Origin: Clostridia bacterium
Lineage (GTDB): Bacteria > Bacillota > Clostridia > RGIG6154
Direction of reading: 5' to 3'
NCBI GenBank assembly: GCA_017410375.1
Contig: JAFQQW010000053.1
Coordinates: 62,001-126,000 of the forward strand
DNA length: 64,000 bases
A program made the translations under genes and the position numbers. The notes under the pieces were generated by a model that searched no databases, was not told where the DNA came from, and saw only the letters and a program-made list of their open reading frames with translations. This document shows, in pieces, positions 18,268-26,634 of this stretch (position 1 is its first letter; every line of letters starts with the position of its first letter).

Positions 18268-19456
18268 ATGTTTTGTTTCGGGGAGACAGAAAAAGTGCAC
18301 AAGCACCGTCTCCCAACACATTCACTGCCGTTCTTCCCATATCCAGCACCCTGTCAATGCCCGCAACCAACGCCACACCCTCTATCGGAAGTCCGACACT
18401 TTCCAATGCCGCCGCAAGCATAATCATCCCTGCACCGGGTACACCTGCAGTCCCGATAGACATAACGGTAGCACTTACCGTTACAATCACACATTGGGCA
18501 ACCGTCAGTTCCAATCCGTAGCAGGCGGCAATAAAGCTGACACATACCCCTTGATAAATACCCGTGCCGTCCATATTTAAAGTCGCACCCAAGGGAATCA
18601 CAAAGTCGCGGACACTTTGCTTGGCACCGAGCTTTTCTGTGCACTTTAAATTCTGAGAGATTGCACTGACCGAAGAGGCGGACGAAAACGCAAGCATTGT
18701 TGCCGGTAACATTCCTTTCAGAAAGCGTAAGGGTGAAATTTTTTGTTTGCTGAATACAATAGGAATATACACCAGCAATACATGTAAGAGAAAAGACAGA
18801 TACACACATGCAATCAGCATCAAGAGGTTGCCGAGTATCTGTATTCCGGTCTGCACCACCATAAGTGCCACCAGCGAAAACACGCCGATTGGCGAAAGGG
18901 AAATAATCATTTCCATAACGCGTACAGATAATGTTTCTAATTTCTGCACGCCCGATAGCCCCGGATGACTCGGAACCGTTAACATGGCGACACCGAAAAA
19001 AACAGCTGCCACAATCACCTGTAACATATCTCCTGCTGCAAAGGCAGATACTAAATTTGACGGAAATGCGTTTATAAAGGTATCCGAAATATCCATAGAA
19101 ACATTCCCGTTCCAGGATATATTTTCCGTTTGAAGTCTGCCGAACAAAGGGTTAAAAAGCTGCGCAAGAATCAAGCCGATTATCACCGCAACCGCTGTAG
19201 TAAGCAGATAAAAAACCACCGTTCTTCCACCCAAAAGCTTTACCTCGCGCACGTCCTTCATGGATGTGATGCCCGAAATGATTGTCAGAAACACCAAAGG
19301 TGTTGCAATAAACCGAATGAGATTCAAAAACACTGTTCCTAACGGTTTTACATAAAGGTTTGCAAAATTTGGGTAGTTGGTAAGATAGGCACCTGCCAGA
19401 ACCCCTAAAAGCATGCTGAACAAAATTTTTATCGGAAAAGAAAACTTTAATTTCAT
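18266..19456 (-). CDS. Dicarboxylate/amino acid:cation symporter (DAACS, glutamate type)
   Basis: Sodium- or proton-coupled importer of glutamate, aspartate or C4-dicarboxylates, 396 residues, eight helices plus two re-entrant loops. It shows the serine-rich re-entrant loop SSASSVSAIS, the cation-site motif NMDGTGIYQG, the second loop GTAGVPGAG and the helix-8 segment DRVLDMGRTAVNVLGD, whose arginine is typical of acidic amino acid transporters. The frame extends to a GTG at 19465, but CGGGTGAT lies just before the ATG at 19456. No clear promoter was seen upstream, where the terminator of the GIY-YIG gene is found, so part of its expression may come by read-through. Confidence 0.92.
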   Translation of the reverse strand: MKLKFSFPIKILFSMLLGVLAGAYLTNYPNFANLYVKPLGTVFLNLIRFIATPLVFLTIISGITSMKDVREVKLLGGRTVVFYLLTTAVAVIIGLILAQLFNPLFGRLQTENISWNGNVSMDISDTFINAFPSNLVSAFAAGDMLQVIVAAVFFGVAMLTVPSHPGLSGVQKLETLSVRVMEMIISLSPIGVFSLVALMVVQTGIQILGNLLMLIACVYLSFLLHVLLVYIPIVFSKQKISPLRFLKGMLPATMLAFSSASSVSAISQNLKCTEKLGAKQSVRDFVIPLGATLNMDGTGIYQGVCVSFIAACYGLELTVAQCVIVTVSATVMSIGTAGVPGAGMIMLAAALESVGLPIEGVALVAGIDRVLDMGRTAVNVLGDGACALFLSPRNKT

Positions 19457-19504
19457 GTAAATCACCCGATACTCATTTTGTGAATTTTTTTACTTTTAAA
19501 ACTG

Positions 19505-19532
19505 AAAAAGATGCCCATCAAGACATCTTTTT
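19505..19532 (-). terminator. Terminator overlapping the end of the GIY-YIG gene
   Basis: AAAAAGATG (19505-19513) pairs with CATCTTTTT (19524-19532); the T5 belongs to the minus strand. The stop codon of the GIY-YIG gene falls in the loop. Confidence 0.7.
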
Positions 19533-19832
19533 CCCGTAATACACATACTTTTCCAATTCAATTTTTCCCTGTAACACAGACAAATCCGAATCTGAAATCA
19601 GTTTTTCCTTTTGTGCTTTAGTAAGCTTTTTGGTCCAATATTCAAGCTTGGAAGCAGACTGTCTGTCCTCAGTTTTAAAAATACACTCCATCCCAAGTGC
19701 AGTTTTCCCTCGGGTATATTTTGCACCTTTTCCGTTTTTTGAAATATGCTCGCGCAGTCTGCGTTCAACATCCGTGGTAATTCCCGTATACAAAGACCCA
19801 TCAGCGCAACGCAATATATAAATAAAATACAT
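19518..19832 (-). CDS. GIY-YIG nuclease superfamily protein (YhbQ/UPF0213 type)
   Basis: Small protein of 104 residues consisting of one GIY-YIG domain: FIYILRCADGSLYTGIT supplies the two motif halves, and the family arginine follows in VERRLREH. The conserved YTRGKTALG and KLEYWTKKLTK segments match the stand-alone YhbQ/YazA-like family, whose function is mostly unproven. AGGTGGG lies eight bases before the ATG at 19832; the longer frame upstream has no support. It is divergent from the DNA alkylation repair gene, so a role in DNA metabolism is possible but not shown. Confidence 0.88.
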   Translation of the reverse strand: MYFIYILRCADGSLYTGITTDVERRLREHISKNGKGAKYTRGKTALGMECIFKTEDRQSASKLEYWTKKLTKAQKEKLISDSDLSVLQGKIELEKYVYYGKKMS

Positions 19833-19884
19833 ATGCCGAACCCACCTTTTAATACAGTATAGCATAACTAAAACCAAATTGCAA

Positions 19885-19913
19885 TGGACAAGACAAGAAT
19901 TGTGTGGTATACT
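19885..19913 (+). promoter_or_regulatory. Promoter of the alkD-like gene
   Basis: TGGACA (19885-19890), 17-base spacer, TATACT (19908-19913). Confidence 0.65.
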
Positions 19914-19931
19914 TTTTCCGAGGTGAATATT

Positions 19932-20606
19932 ATGCTGAAAACGCAACTTTTTGCAATGCAGGATATAAAATACCGGGATTTTCACGCAAAGCTGATGCCG
20001 ACCGTTTCAAAGGACCGTGTCATTGGCATCCGTGTACCCGTGCTCCGGAAATTTTCAAAAGAATTTTTCAAAACAGAACGTGCAACGTCCTTTTTAGACA
20101 CCCTGCCCCACACCTACTTTGAAGAAGATAACGTGCATGCATTCTTAATTGAACAAATCAAAGATTTCAATTTGTGCATTCAAAAAACAGAGGCTTTTTT
20201 ACCGTTTATTGACAACTGGGCAACCTGTGACATGTTAAGACCTAAGGTTTTCAAAAAACACAAAAAGGAACTTTTGCCTTATGTCCTGCGCTGGTTAAAA
20301 AGCAATAAAACCTATACGGTACGCTTCGGCATTGGTATGCTTTTAAGCTTTTATCTGTCCGAAGATTTTGACCCGTCTTTCCTGAAAGAAGTAAGCAAAA
20401 TACAATCGGACGAGTATTATATAAACATGATGATTGCCTGGTATTTCGCAACAGCACTCGCCTTGCAGTATGAACATACAATTCCCTATCTTGCGGAGAA
20501 AAAGCTTCCTTTGTTTGTGCACAACAAAACCATTCAGAAAGCCATCGAAAGCTACCGCCTTTCAAAAGAAACAAAGGACTACTTAAGAACATTAAAAATA
20601 AAATAA
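19932..20606 (+). CDS. DNA alkylation repair protein (AlkD-like HEAT-repeat glycosylase)
   Basis: Probable DNA glycosylase for alkylated bases, 224 residues, all-helical HEAT-like fold. The segments GIRVPVLRKFSKEF, FIDNWATCDML and YTVRFGIGMLL match the conserved AlkD-like family core. CGAGGTGA sits six bases before the ATG at 19932; the frame is open upstream to 19884 but that part overlaps the promoter. It is followed 39 bases later by the M20 peptidase gene and is probably co-transcribed with it. Confidence 0.88.
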   Translation: MLKTQLFAMQDIKYRDFHAKLMPTVSKDRVIGIRVPVLRKFSKEFFKTERATSFLDTLPHTYFEEDNVHAFLIEQIKDFNLCIQKTEAFLPFIDNWATCDMLRPKVFKKHKKELLPYVLRWLKSNKTYTVRFGIGMLLSFYLSEDFDPSFLKEVSKIQSDEYYINMMIAWYFATALALQYEHTIPYLAEKKLPLFVHNKTIQKAIESYRLSKETKDYLRTLKIK

Positions 20607-20645
20607 GTGTTTTTGAGCAGACTACTCTGTAAAAGGAGTGGTCAT

Positions 20646-21806
20646 ATGGAATTTAAAGAAGCACTTACACTAAAAGCAGAATTAACCAAGCACCGCCGTC
20701 ATTTGCACGAAAATCCCGAAATCGGCTTTTCGTTAGACGAAACAAAAGCATACGTTTTAAACGTATTGAAAGAATATGGCTATGCGCCAACGCCTTGCGG
20801 AAAATGCGGTATAACCGCCACCGTCGGAAAAGGAGAAAAATGCATTTTACTGCGTGCGGATATGGACGCTCTGCCTATATCGGAGCAGACAAATCTACCA
20901 TATAAATCCAAAAAAGAAAACCAAATGCACGCCTGCGGGCACGATATGCACACCGCCATGCTTTTAGGCGCCGCAAAGTTGTTAAAAGCAAATGAAGATG
21001 TGCTTAAAGGCACGGTCAAGCTGATGTTTCAACCTGCTGAAGAAATACTGAGCGGTGCAAAGGACATGATCAAAAACGGCGTGCTGGAAAATCCAAAGCC
21101 AGATTGTGCACTTATGATTCATGTAAGCACAGGTTTGCCCCAAAAAGCAGGTACAATTATTATTTCTGCACCGGGAACTGTCGCCCCTTCTGCCGATCAT
21201 TTTGAAATCACCGTAACCGGAAAGGGATGCCACGGGTCAACACCTCAAAACGGAACCGACCCCATTTTGGCAGGCGCACATATTTTGTCGGCGGTCAGCG
21301 CATTGCAAACCCGCGAATTTTCAGGTACACCCATTACCCTGACCTTTGGAAGCTTTCGCGCAGGCAACTGCGCAAATGCAATTCCCGAAACCGCAACCTT
21401 AAGCGGAACACTGCGCATGTTTGATGAACCGGAAAGAGTGCAATTCAAAGCAAGACTTACAACTATGGTACAGGACTTAGCCAAAAGCTTTGGTACAACC
21501 GCATCCGTAAATTTCTTTGCAGGCTGTCCATCGCTGATTTGCGATGAAAAACTCGCAACACTTGGTCTTAAAATATTTCCAAACAGTATAAATGCCGGCA
21601 GTTTTCCGAAAAAAGCCAGCGGGTCAGAGGATTTTGCATATATCAGCCATCAAACACCGTCACTTTTAATCAACATTGCCGCCGGGGATAGCAGAAACGG
21701 TTTTTCCCATCCCCTGCACAACGCAAAAACTACATTTGACGAATCCGCTTTGCCTGTCGGGAGCTTTGTGTATGCAAAATTTGCCGAAAGTTATTTAAGA
21801 GAATAA
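20646..21806 (+). CDS. M20 family amidohydrolase/peptidase
   Basis: Zinc-dependent amidohydrolase of 386 residues, in the group of hippurate hydrolase, IAA-amino acid hydrolase and N-acetyl-diaminopimelate deacetylase. Motifs: RRHLHENPEIGF at the start, LRADMDALPI, the metal site ACGHDMHTAMLLGAA, and QPAEE with the general-base glutamate. A lid/dimerisation domain follows, then GSEDFAY with a late metal ligand. AAAGGAG precedes the ATG at 20646. The substrate is not clear from sequence. It ends at a bidirectional terminator. Confidence 0.92.
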   Translation: MEFKEALTLKAELTKHRRHLHENPEIGFSLDETKAYVLNVLKEYGYAPTPCGKCGITATVGKGEKCILLRADMDALPISEQTNLPYKSKKENQMHACGHDMHTAMLLGAAKLLKANEDVLKGTVKLMFQPAEEILSGAKDMIKNGVLENPKPDCALMIHVSTGLPQKAGTIIISAPGTVAPSADHFEITVTGKGCHGSTPQNGTDPILAGAHILSAVSALQTREFSGTPITLTFGSFRAGNCANAIPETATLSGTLRMFDEPERVQFKARLTTMVQDLAKSFGTTASVNFFAGCPSLICDEKLATLGLKIFPNSINAGSFPKKASGSEDFAYISHQTPSLLINIAAGDSRNGFSHPLHNAKTTFDESALPVGSFVYAKFAESYLRE

Positions 21807-21838
21807 AAAATCTGCTTGAAATTCAAGCAGATTTTTTT
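21805..21838. terminator. Bidirectional terminator, M20 peptidase / amidase
   Basis: A 14-16-base perfect stem around 21821 (AAAAAATCTGCTTGAA and its complement) with A-run and T-run on either side. Confidence 0.9.
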
Positions 21839-23336
21839 ATTGAACTTTTTGAATTACCTTCAACACGGCATCACAAATACCTTTAGCGGCAGAATTGATA
21901 AAATTATCATCAAGCTGTCGCGAAAGATCCTCCTGGCAGGACATAAAGGATATTTCTAAGATTAATGACGGCATCTCTGCCTGGTTGATTACAACGTAGC
22001 GATTGTTATCAATCACACCTGCACGGCGGAGTCCCGTCTCCTCGGTAATTTCATCGTAGAAAATGTTCGCAACCTCTTTATTTGTAATATTGGAATACTT
22101 CGGGGTCGAGTCCGAAAAATAAACCTGTGTTCCGCTGACAGACGGATTGCTTGATGCATTGTTATGCACACTTAAGAACAAATCGGCTCCAAGTCCGTTT
22201 GCTTCACGCGGGCGGTCATACAAACCGACATGTGCGTCTGTAGAACGGGAAATATAGGTTTTCACGCCGTTCGCTTCCAAATACTCCTTTGCCTTGAGCG
22301 CAATTTTAAGATTGGTTGTTTTTTCATAGATGGTTATTTTTTCGCCGTCATCGGGAGAGATATATTCCCCAACAGCACCAACATCGCTGCCACCGTGACC
22401 GGGATCCAAATACACCGCAAAGGTACCGGGATCCACATCTCCAATCACATCTCCCTGCGAAGGGTTGTCTGATGCAGAATAAGTCAACGTGATAACATAA
22501 TCATCGCCGTTCGTACTTTTGGAAACCGTGTAACCGGTTGCGGACGAAAGATCTAAAACCGCACGTGCAGTTGTGGGATCAAACTGTCCGAGGCGTACCG
22601 TTTTGAGCAGCCCTTTCCCGAGCGTTACTGTGCTTGAGGTCGCAGATATGCGTGTTTCATCAAAATCAAAAACCAGTCTTGTCGGGTTGGAAAGTGTCAT
22701 GGTTGAAGCCTTTGCTTTTCCCACCCCTTTTAAAGTAATAACCGACTTTTCTGCGCTGTCCTCCGACTGAACTGCGGTCAGATAATGGCTGTATTCGTAT
22801 GAAGGCGTTTCAGGCTCCGGTGTCGGTTCAGGTTCAGGTGTGGGTGTCGGCTCCGGTGCAGGCTCAGGCTCCGGTGTAGGAACCGGCGTCGGTAAAGGGT
22901 CGGGTGTCGTTGCAGGAGAAAGCAAATCTACAATATAATTCACAGCATCCCATTTAACCGTAAAGCCTAAGTTTTCCGCCACAAAGCGCACCGGAATAAA
23001 TGTTCTGTCCTCTACGATGGTTGCAGGCGCATCCAATGTTTTTTGCACGCCGTCTATTTTTGCAACGTTATTATCAATCTGTAATACAATTACATGACCG
23101 GCATAATCAATGGTAACCTGCCGTTCTGCATCGGACCAGGACACGTTTGCTCCTAAATCCTCAAACAGTGCGCGGACAGGAATCATTGTACGGTCATTTA
23201 TAATACGCGGTTCCACATCGGTGGGCACCGACTCAAAATCCAATCGTAAAATAACGCTTTTGGCTGATGCTGTTACACCACAAAAGCATGAAAAAAGCAT
23301 TACAATCGCGAGAATTGTCGCGATATACCGTCTCAT
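21837..23336 (-). CDS. N-acetylmuramoyl-L-alanine amidase with CuAO_N1 and AMIN domains
   Basis: Secreted cell-wall hydrolase, 499 residues, cutting the bond between MurNAc and the stem peptide. Order: signal peptide (1-25), two CuAO_N1 repeats (about 40-138; DRTMIPVRALFEDLG, DRTFIPVRFVAENLG), a Pro-Glu-Thr linker (142-178), an AMIN-like domain (about 185-288), and an Amidase_3 catalytic domain (about 305-499). Zinc and catalytic residues are visible: DPGHGG (His314), Glu338 in IYEKT, SVHNNA (His391) and Glu461 in LILEIS. The ATG lies behind AAAGGAGGCGAT. Monocistronic. Some clostridial amidases act in sporulation; nothing here decides that. Confidence 0.94.
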   Translation of the reverse strand: MRRYIATILAIVMLFSCFCGVTASAKSVILRLDFESVPTDVEPRIINDRTMIPVRALFEDLGANVSWSDAERQVTIDYAGHVIVLQIDNNVAKIDGVQKTLDAPATIVEDRTFIPVRFVAENLGFTVKWDAVNYIVDLLSPATTPDPLPTPVPTPEPEPAPEPTPTPEPEPTPEPETPSYEYSHYLTAVQSEDSAEKSVITLKGVGKAKASTMTLSNPTRLVFDFDETRISATSSTVTLGKGLLKTVRLGQFDPTTARAVLDLSSATGYTVSKSTNGDDYVITLTYSASDNPSQGDVIGDVDPGTFAVYLDPGHGGSDVGAVGEYISPDDGEKITIYEKTTNLKIALKAKEYLEANGVKTYISRSTDAHVGLYDRPREANGLGADLFLSVHNNASSNPSVSGTQVYFSDSTPKYSNITNKEVANIFYDEITEETGLRRAGVIDNNRYVVINQAEMPSLILEISFMSCQEDLSRQLDDNFINSAAKGICDAVLKVIQKVQ

Positions 23337-23371
23337 TGGAATCGCCTCCTTTTATTTGGGTTTATACATAT

Positions 23372-23400
23372 AGTATAACAGATTTTTCGAGAAATTTCAA
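23372..23400 (-). promoter_or_regulatory. Promoter of the amidase gene
   Basis: Minus strand TTGAAA (23400-23395), 17-base spacer, TATACT (23377-23372). Confidence 0.78.
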
Positions 23401-23420
23401 CACGTATTGTAAAAATAACA

Positions 23421-23449
23421 TTGCAAAATTATTAAAACTATGTTAAGAT
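23421..23449 (+). promoter_or_regulatory. Promoter of birA and the radical SAM gene
   Basis: TTGCAA (23421-23426), 17-base spacer, TAAGAT (23444-23449), about 24 bases before the birA start. Confidence 0.65.
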
Positions 23450-23472
23450 GTCATTAATGAAAGGAGTGTCTT

Positions 23473-24159
23473 ATGCAAAAGATTCACTTTGAAATCATAG
23501 ATTCGACCAATACTTATGGCAAAAGCATACTGCGAAGTGGCAATTTTCAATGCCCCACTCTGATTACGGCGACCAGGCAGACCGGTGGTCGTGGCAGAAA
23601 TAATCGTAGCTTTTTCTCAGAAGGGGGACTTTATATGTCCTTGCTGTTAGACAGCCACAACCCGACATTTCCAATCACCTGTGCCGCTGCCGTTGCTGTA
23701 AAACAATGCATTTTTGAAGTTTATGGCATAGACCTTTCCATAAAATGGGTCAACGATTTGTTCTATAACCATAAAAAAGTCTGCGGCATCTTAACCGAAG
23801 CGGTTACGGACGAAAACAGCATTCTCAAAGGTTTTGTTTGCGGTATCGGTTTAAACACCCAAAATACCGTACTCCCCGATCCTTTAAAAGAAATCGCGAC
23901 CACCCTGCCCGTTCCCAAAGAAGGTCTTGCAGAAAAAATTGCAGAAAAAATTCTTACATTTTATCGGTCGGACTACCCGGTTATGCCCCTTTACAAAGAG
24001 GGATTGTTACTAAATCTTAAAGTCAACGCCTATCAAAACGATGCATTTTTGTTTTCGGGCACTGCCGTTGACATCAACGAAAACGGAAACCTGCTTGTAG
24101 AGACAGAAGATGGACTTCAAACCCTTACCTCGGGAGAAATCAGCATTAAACTGTCATAA
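23473..24159 (+). CDS. birA: Biotin-[acetyl-CoA-carboxylase] ligase, single-domain form
   Basis: Attaches biotin to a lysine of carboxylase/decarboxylase carrier domains through biotinyl-AMP. The 228 residues cover only the catalytic and small C-terminal domains: DSTNTY at the N-terminus, the biotin loop GGRGRNNRSF, and KWVNDLFYNHKKVCGIL with the catalytic lysines. The N-terminal helix-turn-helix of E. coli BirA is missing, so it cannot be a DNA-binding repressor by itself. AAAGGAG precedes the ATG. It is followed 11 bases later by the radical SAM gene, in an apparent two-gene operon. Confidence 0.92.
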   Translation: MQKIHFEIIDSTNTYGKSILRSGNFQCPTLITATRQTGGRGRNNRSFFSEGGLYMSLLLDSHNPTFPITCAAAVAVKQCIFEVYGIDLSIKWVNDLFYNHKKVCGILTEAVTDENSILKGFVCGIGLNTQNTVLPDPLKEIATTLPVPKEGLAEKIAEKILTFYRSDYPVMPLYKEGLLLNLKVNAYQNDAFLFSGTAVDINENGNLLVETEDGLQTLTSGEISIKLS

Positions 24160-24170
24160 CGGAGAAAATC

Positions 24171-25736
24171 ATGAGAAATTTACTGTTAATCGGAATTAAT
24201 TCAAAATATACCCATTCCAATCTGGCAATCCGCTACATGCGCGCCTTTGCCAATGTGCCTATCGTCGAATACACAATAAACGACGATATATTTACAGTAT
24301 ACAGAAAAATGCTGGAATTTGACACAGAATTCTTTTGCTTTTCGGTGTATATCTGGAATGTTGATTTTGTAAAACGGCTTTGTGAAATGCTTTTTACCGC
24401 CAGGCCGGAAATTAAAATTATATTCGGCGGTCCGGAAGCCGGCTACGACAAGACGCATCTGTTTCAAAGCTGTCCTTGGCTGTTCGGCATCATCACAGGT
24501 GAAGGTGAGGAAGCCATAAAAGCATTAGCAGACGGCAAGCCTTTTTCTTTGATTCCGAACCTTTCCTATCGTAAAGAGAACGGCATTGAAGAAAATGCTT
24601 TGGAAAAATGTGATTTAAGCAAGCTTGTGTTCCCTTATACAAAGGAAGAACTTTCCACAACCTTAAAGAACAAAATCCTGTACTTTGAAACGGCACGCGG
24701 TTGTCTGTTCCGTTGTGCCTACTGTTTGTCCTCCGCCGAAGGGAAAACAAGGTTTTTCCCCATGGAATATGTAAAGCAGGGACTTATGTTTTTTATGGAA
24801 AACAAGGCACCGCTTGTTAAGTTTGTGGACCGGACCTTTAACGAGAATAATGAACGTGCTTTGGAAATCATCCAATTTATTTTAGAGCACAATCAATGCA
24901 CCCGCTTTCATTTTGAGGTTGCACCACAGCTTTTAACCGATGATTTTATCCGTCTTTGTGCAAGGTCACCCGAGACCTTTCAGTTCGAAATGGGCATCCA
25001 GACCACAAACAAAGAAACCATGCTTGCAATTCACCGCCCGTACGAACCTGAAAAGACAGCAGAAAAAATTAAAAAAATCCCTGCTTCTATTCATCAGCAT
25101 CTGGATTTAATTGCAGGATTGCCCCTCGAGACCTTAGAAAGCATTGCAGACGGCTTTAATTTTGTGTATGCTCTAAAACCCCACATGCTTCAGCTTGGCT
25201 TTTTAAAACTTTTAAAACACACAAAAATGTATGACATGGCAAAGGATTACAATATCCGTACCACTACATTTCCGCCCTTTGAGGTGCTTTCTACCGACAG
25301 CATGTCTGCTTCAGATATCATTTTACTAAAAAAGGTAGAAAATGCGGTCGACCGGATTTACAACTCGGGTGCATTCTCTGAAACAATTGCGCTGTTAAAT
25401 CCCGAAAATCCTTTTGTGTTTTACAAACAGCTTGGCGAAGATTTGTATCGGGAAGAATTTGAAGCACCCATGTCCCGAAACGATTTATATGTTTTTATGT
25501 ACAAGCATTTTCCGGAGCATAAAAAAAGCCTTGTAATTGATTTTTTGAAAAACAATTACAAAGCTAAATTGCCTGAAATATTTACAGACGAATATCCTGA
25601 TGCAAAGCAGTTGCACAAAAAACTCTCTAAGTCAGACACCTTCAAGGACATAAAATTCCGACTGGTGTTTGCCGCAGACAGTGTGTTTGCAATTTCTGAA
25701 AACTGCGTTACAGAGATTGATTTAAGTACGCTTTAG
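24171..25736 (+). CDS. B12-binding-domain radical SAM protein (DUF4080-type)
   Basis: Iron-sulfur enzyme of 521 residues. The N-terminal about 140 residues form a cobalamin-binding-like Rossmann domain (NSKYTHSNLAIRYM, GGPEAGYD, GEGEEA). The radical SAM core follows, with the cluster motif TARGCLFRCAYCLSS (CX3CX2C, near residue 180), and a C-terminal helical region of the DUF4080 type (FEAPMSRNDLY, the FLKNNYKAKLPE region). B12-type radical SAM enzymes often do methylations or other difficult alkyl transfers; the substrate of this family is not known to me. It is translated from ATG behind CGGAG. Its 3' end overlaps ribF by 29 bases on the other strand. Confidence 0.88.
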   Translation: MRNLLLIGINSKYTHSNLAIRYMRAFANVPIVEYTINDDIFTVYRKMLEFDTEFFCFSVYIWNVDFVKRLCEMLFTARPEIKIIFGGPEAGYDKTHLFQSCPWLFGIITGEGEEAIKALADGKPFSLIPNLSYRKENGIEENALEKCDLSKLVFPYTKEELSTTLKNKILYFETARGCLFRCAYCLSSAEGKTRFFPMEYVKQGLMFFMENKAPLVKFVDRTFNENNERALEIIQFILEHNQCTRFHFEVAPQLLTDDFIRLCARSPETFQFEMGIQTTNKETMLAIHRPYEPEKTAEKIKKIPASIHQHLDLIAGLPLETLESIADGFNFVYALKPHMLQLGFLKLLKHTKMYDMAKDYNIRTTTFPPFEVLSTDSMSASDIILLKKVENAVDRIYNSGAFSETIALLNPENPFVFYKQLGEDLYREEFEAPMSRNDLYVFMYKHFPEHKKSLVIDFLKNNYKAKLPEIFTDEYPDAKQLHKKLSKSDTFKDIKFRLVFAADSVFAISENCVTEIDLSTL

Positions 25737-26634
25737 CCTGCGCGCAGTCAAGAGCAATCTGCGCTTTCAGTTCATCTAAGCCTGAGAACCGTTTTTCGGT
25801 TCTCAGTTGTTTTTTTAACGAAACTTTTGCCTGCATGCCGTAAAAATTCTTGCACACACCAAACAGATGCGTTTCAATAAGCGGTCTGTCTGCACCAACT
25901 GTCGGTTTTAACCCAACATTGGAAACACCATGATACAAAACACCGTCAATTTCGGTAACCGATGCATATACACCGTAAACCGGCAGAATCTGTTCCGCGT
26001 TTACCGCAATATTGATGGTGGGAAATCCGATGGTGTCACCAATATGATTGCCGTGCACCACCTCACCCATTACAAAAAAGTCGTAGCCCAGCATACGGTT
26101 TGCCTGCTCCATGTTTCCTGCAGAAATATATTCCCGAATCTGCGTGCTGGACAGCAAAACGCCATCTTCGTACATAAGCGGTAAAACCATAACTTCGATG
26201 CCCTCTTTGGCACAAAGCGCTTTTAAAAGGTCGGTATTCCCTACGCCTTTAACACCAAAAGAGTAATGCGAGCCAACCACCACTAAGCTTGCTTTTAACA
26301 TCTCCTTTAAAATTTGTTTAACAAACACTTCGGGTGCTTTTGCTAAGAAAGCTTCGTCCGCATCCTGCAAAAGCAGATAATCCGGCTTTAATTTTTCCAA
26401 AAGCACTGCCTTTTTGGCTTCGGTATGGGTAATAACTTTACTTAAATCACCAAACACCGTTTTGTGATGCTTAGCAAAGGTATATACAGCACTTTTTACC
26501 CCTCTTTCTTGGGCCTGTTCTATACAGGTTGCAATGACCTTCTGATGGCCTTTATGTATGCCGTCAAAATTACCCAGTGCAATGCAACCGTTTTCAAAAG
26601 GTACCGATTCACTCGGCAACCGTATTGTTTTCAT
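25708..26634 (-). CDS. ribF: Bifunctional riboflavin kinase / FAD synthetase
   Basis: Makes FMN and FAD from riboflavin, 308 residues. The N-terminal adenylyltransferase domain has GNFDGIHKGHQ (about residues 22-32) and the SSTQIREY motif; the C-terminal kinase domain has GFPTINI and GVSNVGLKPTVG. GAGGAGA precedes the ATG. It is the last gene of the nusA operon and overlaps truB by 26 bases, which suggests translational coupling. No separate terminator is visible; its end overlaps the convergent radical SAM gene. Confidence 0.95.
   Translation of the reverse strand: MKTIRLPSESVPFENGCIALGNFDGIHKGHQKVIATCIEQAQERGVKSAVYTFAKHHKTVFGDLSKVITHTEAKKAVLLEKLKPDYLLLQDADEAFLAKAPEVFVKQILKEMLKASLVVVGSHYSFGVKGVGNTDLLKALCAKEGIEVMVLPLMYEDGVLLSSTQIREYISAGNMEQANRMLGYDFFVMGEVVHGNHIGDTIGFPTINIAVNAEQILPVYGVYASVTEIDGVLYHGVSNVGLKPTVGADRPLIETHLFGVCKNFYGMQAKVSLKKQLRTEKRFSGLDELKAQIALDCAQAKAYLNQSL
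25782..25816 (+). terminator. Terminator for the radical SAM gene, inside convergent ribF
   Basis: A perfect 10-base stem (25782-25791 with 25797-25806), TTTTT loop, then TTG and T7. It lies 46 bases after the radical SAM stop, in the antisense of the ribF coding region, and the T-run exists only in the plus-strand direction. Confidence 0.7.

Noticed and set aside
22800-22915. Repeated GGTTCAGG/GGCTCCGG-like DNA
   Set aside because: It is the coding sequence of the Pro-Glu-Thr linker in the amidase, not an independent DNA repeat or CRISPR.
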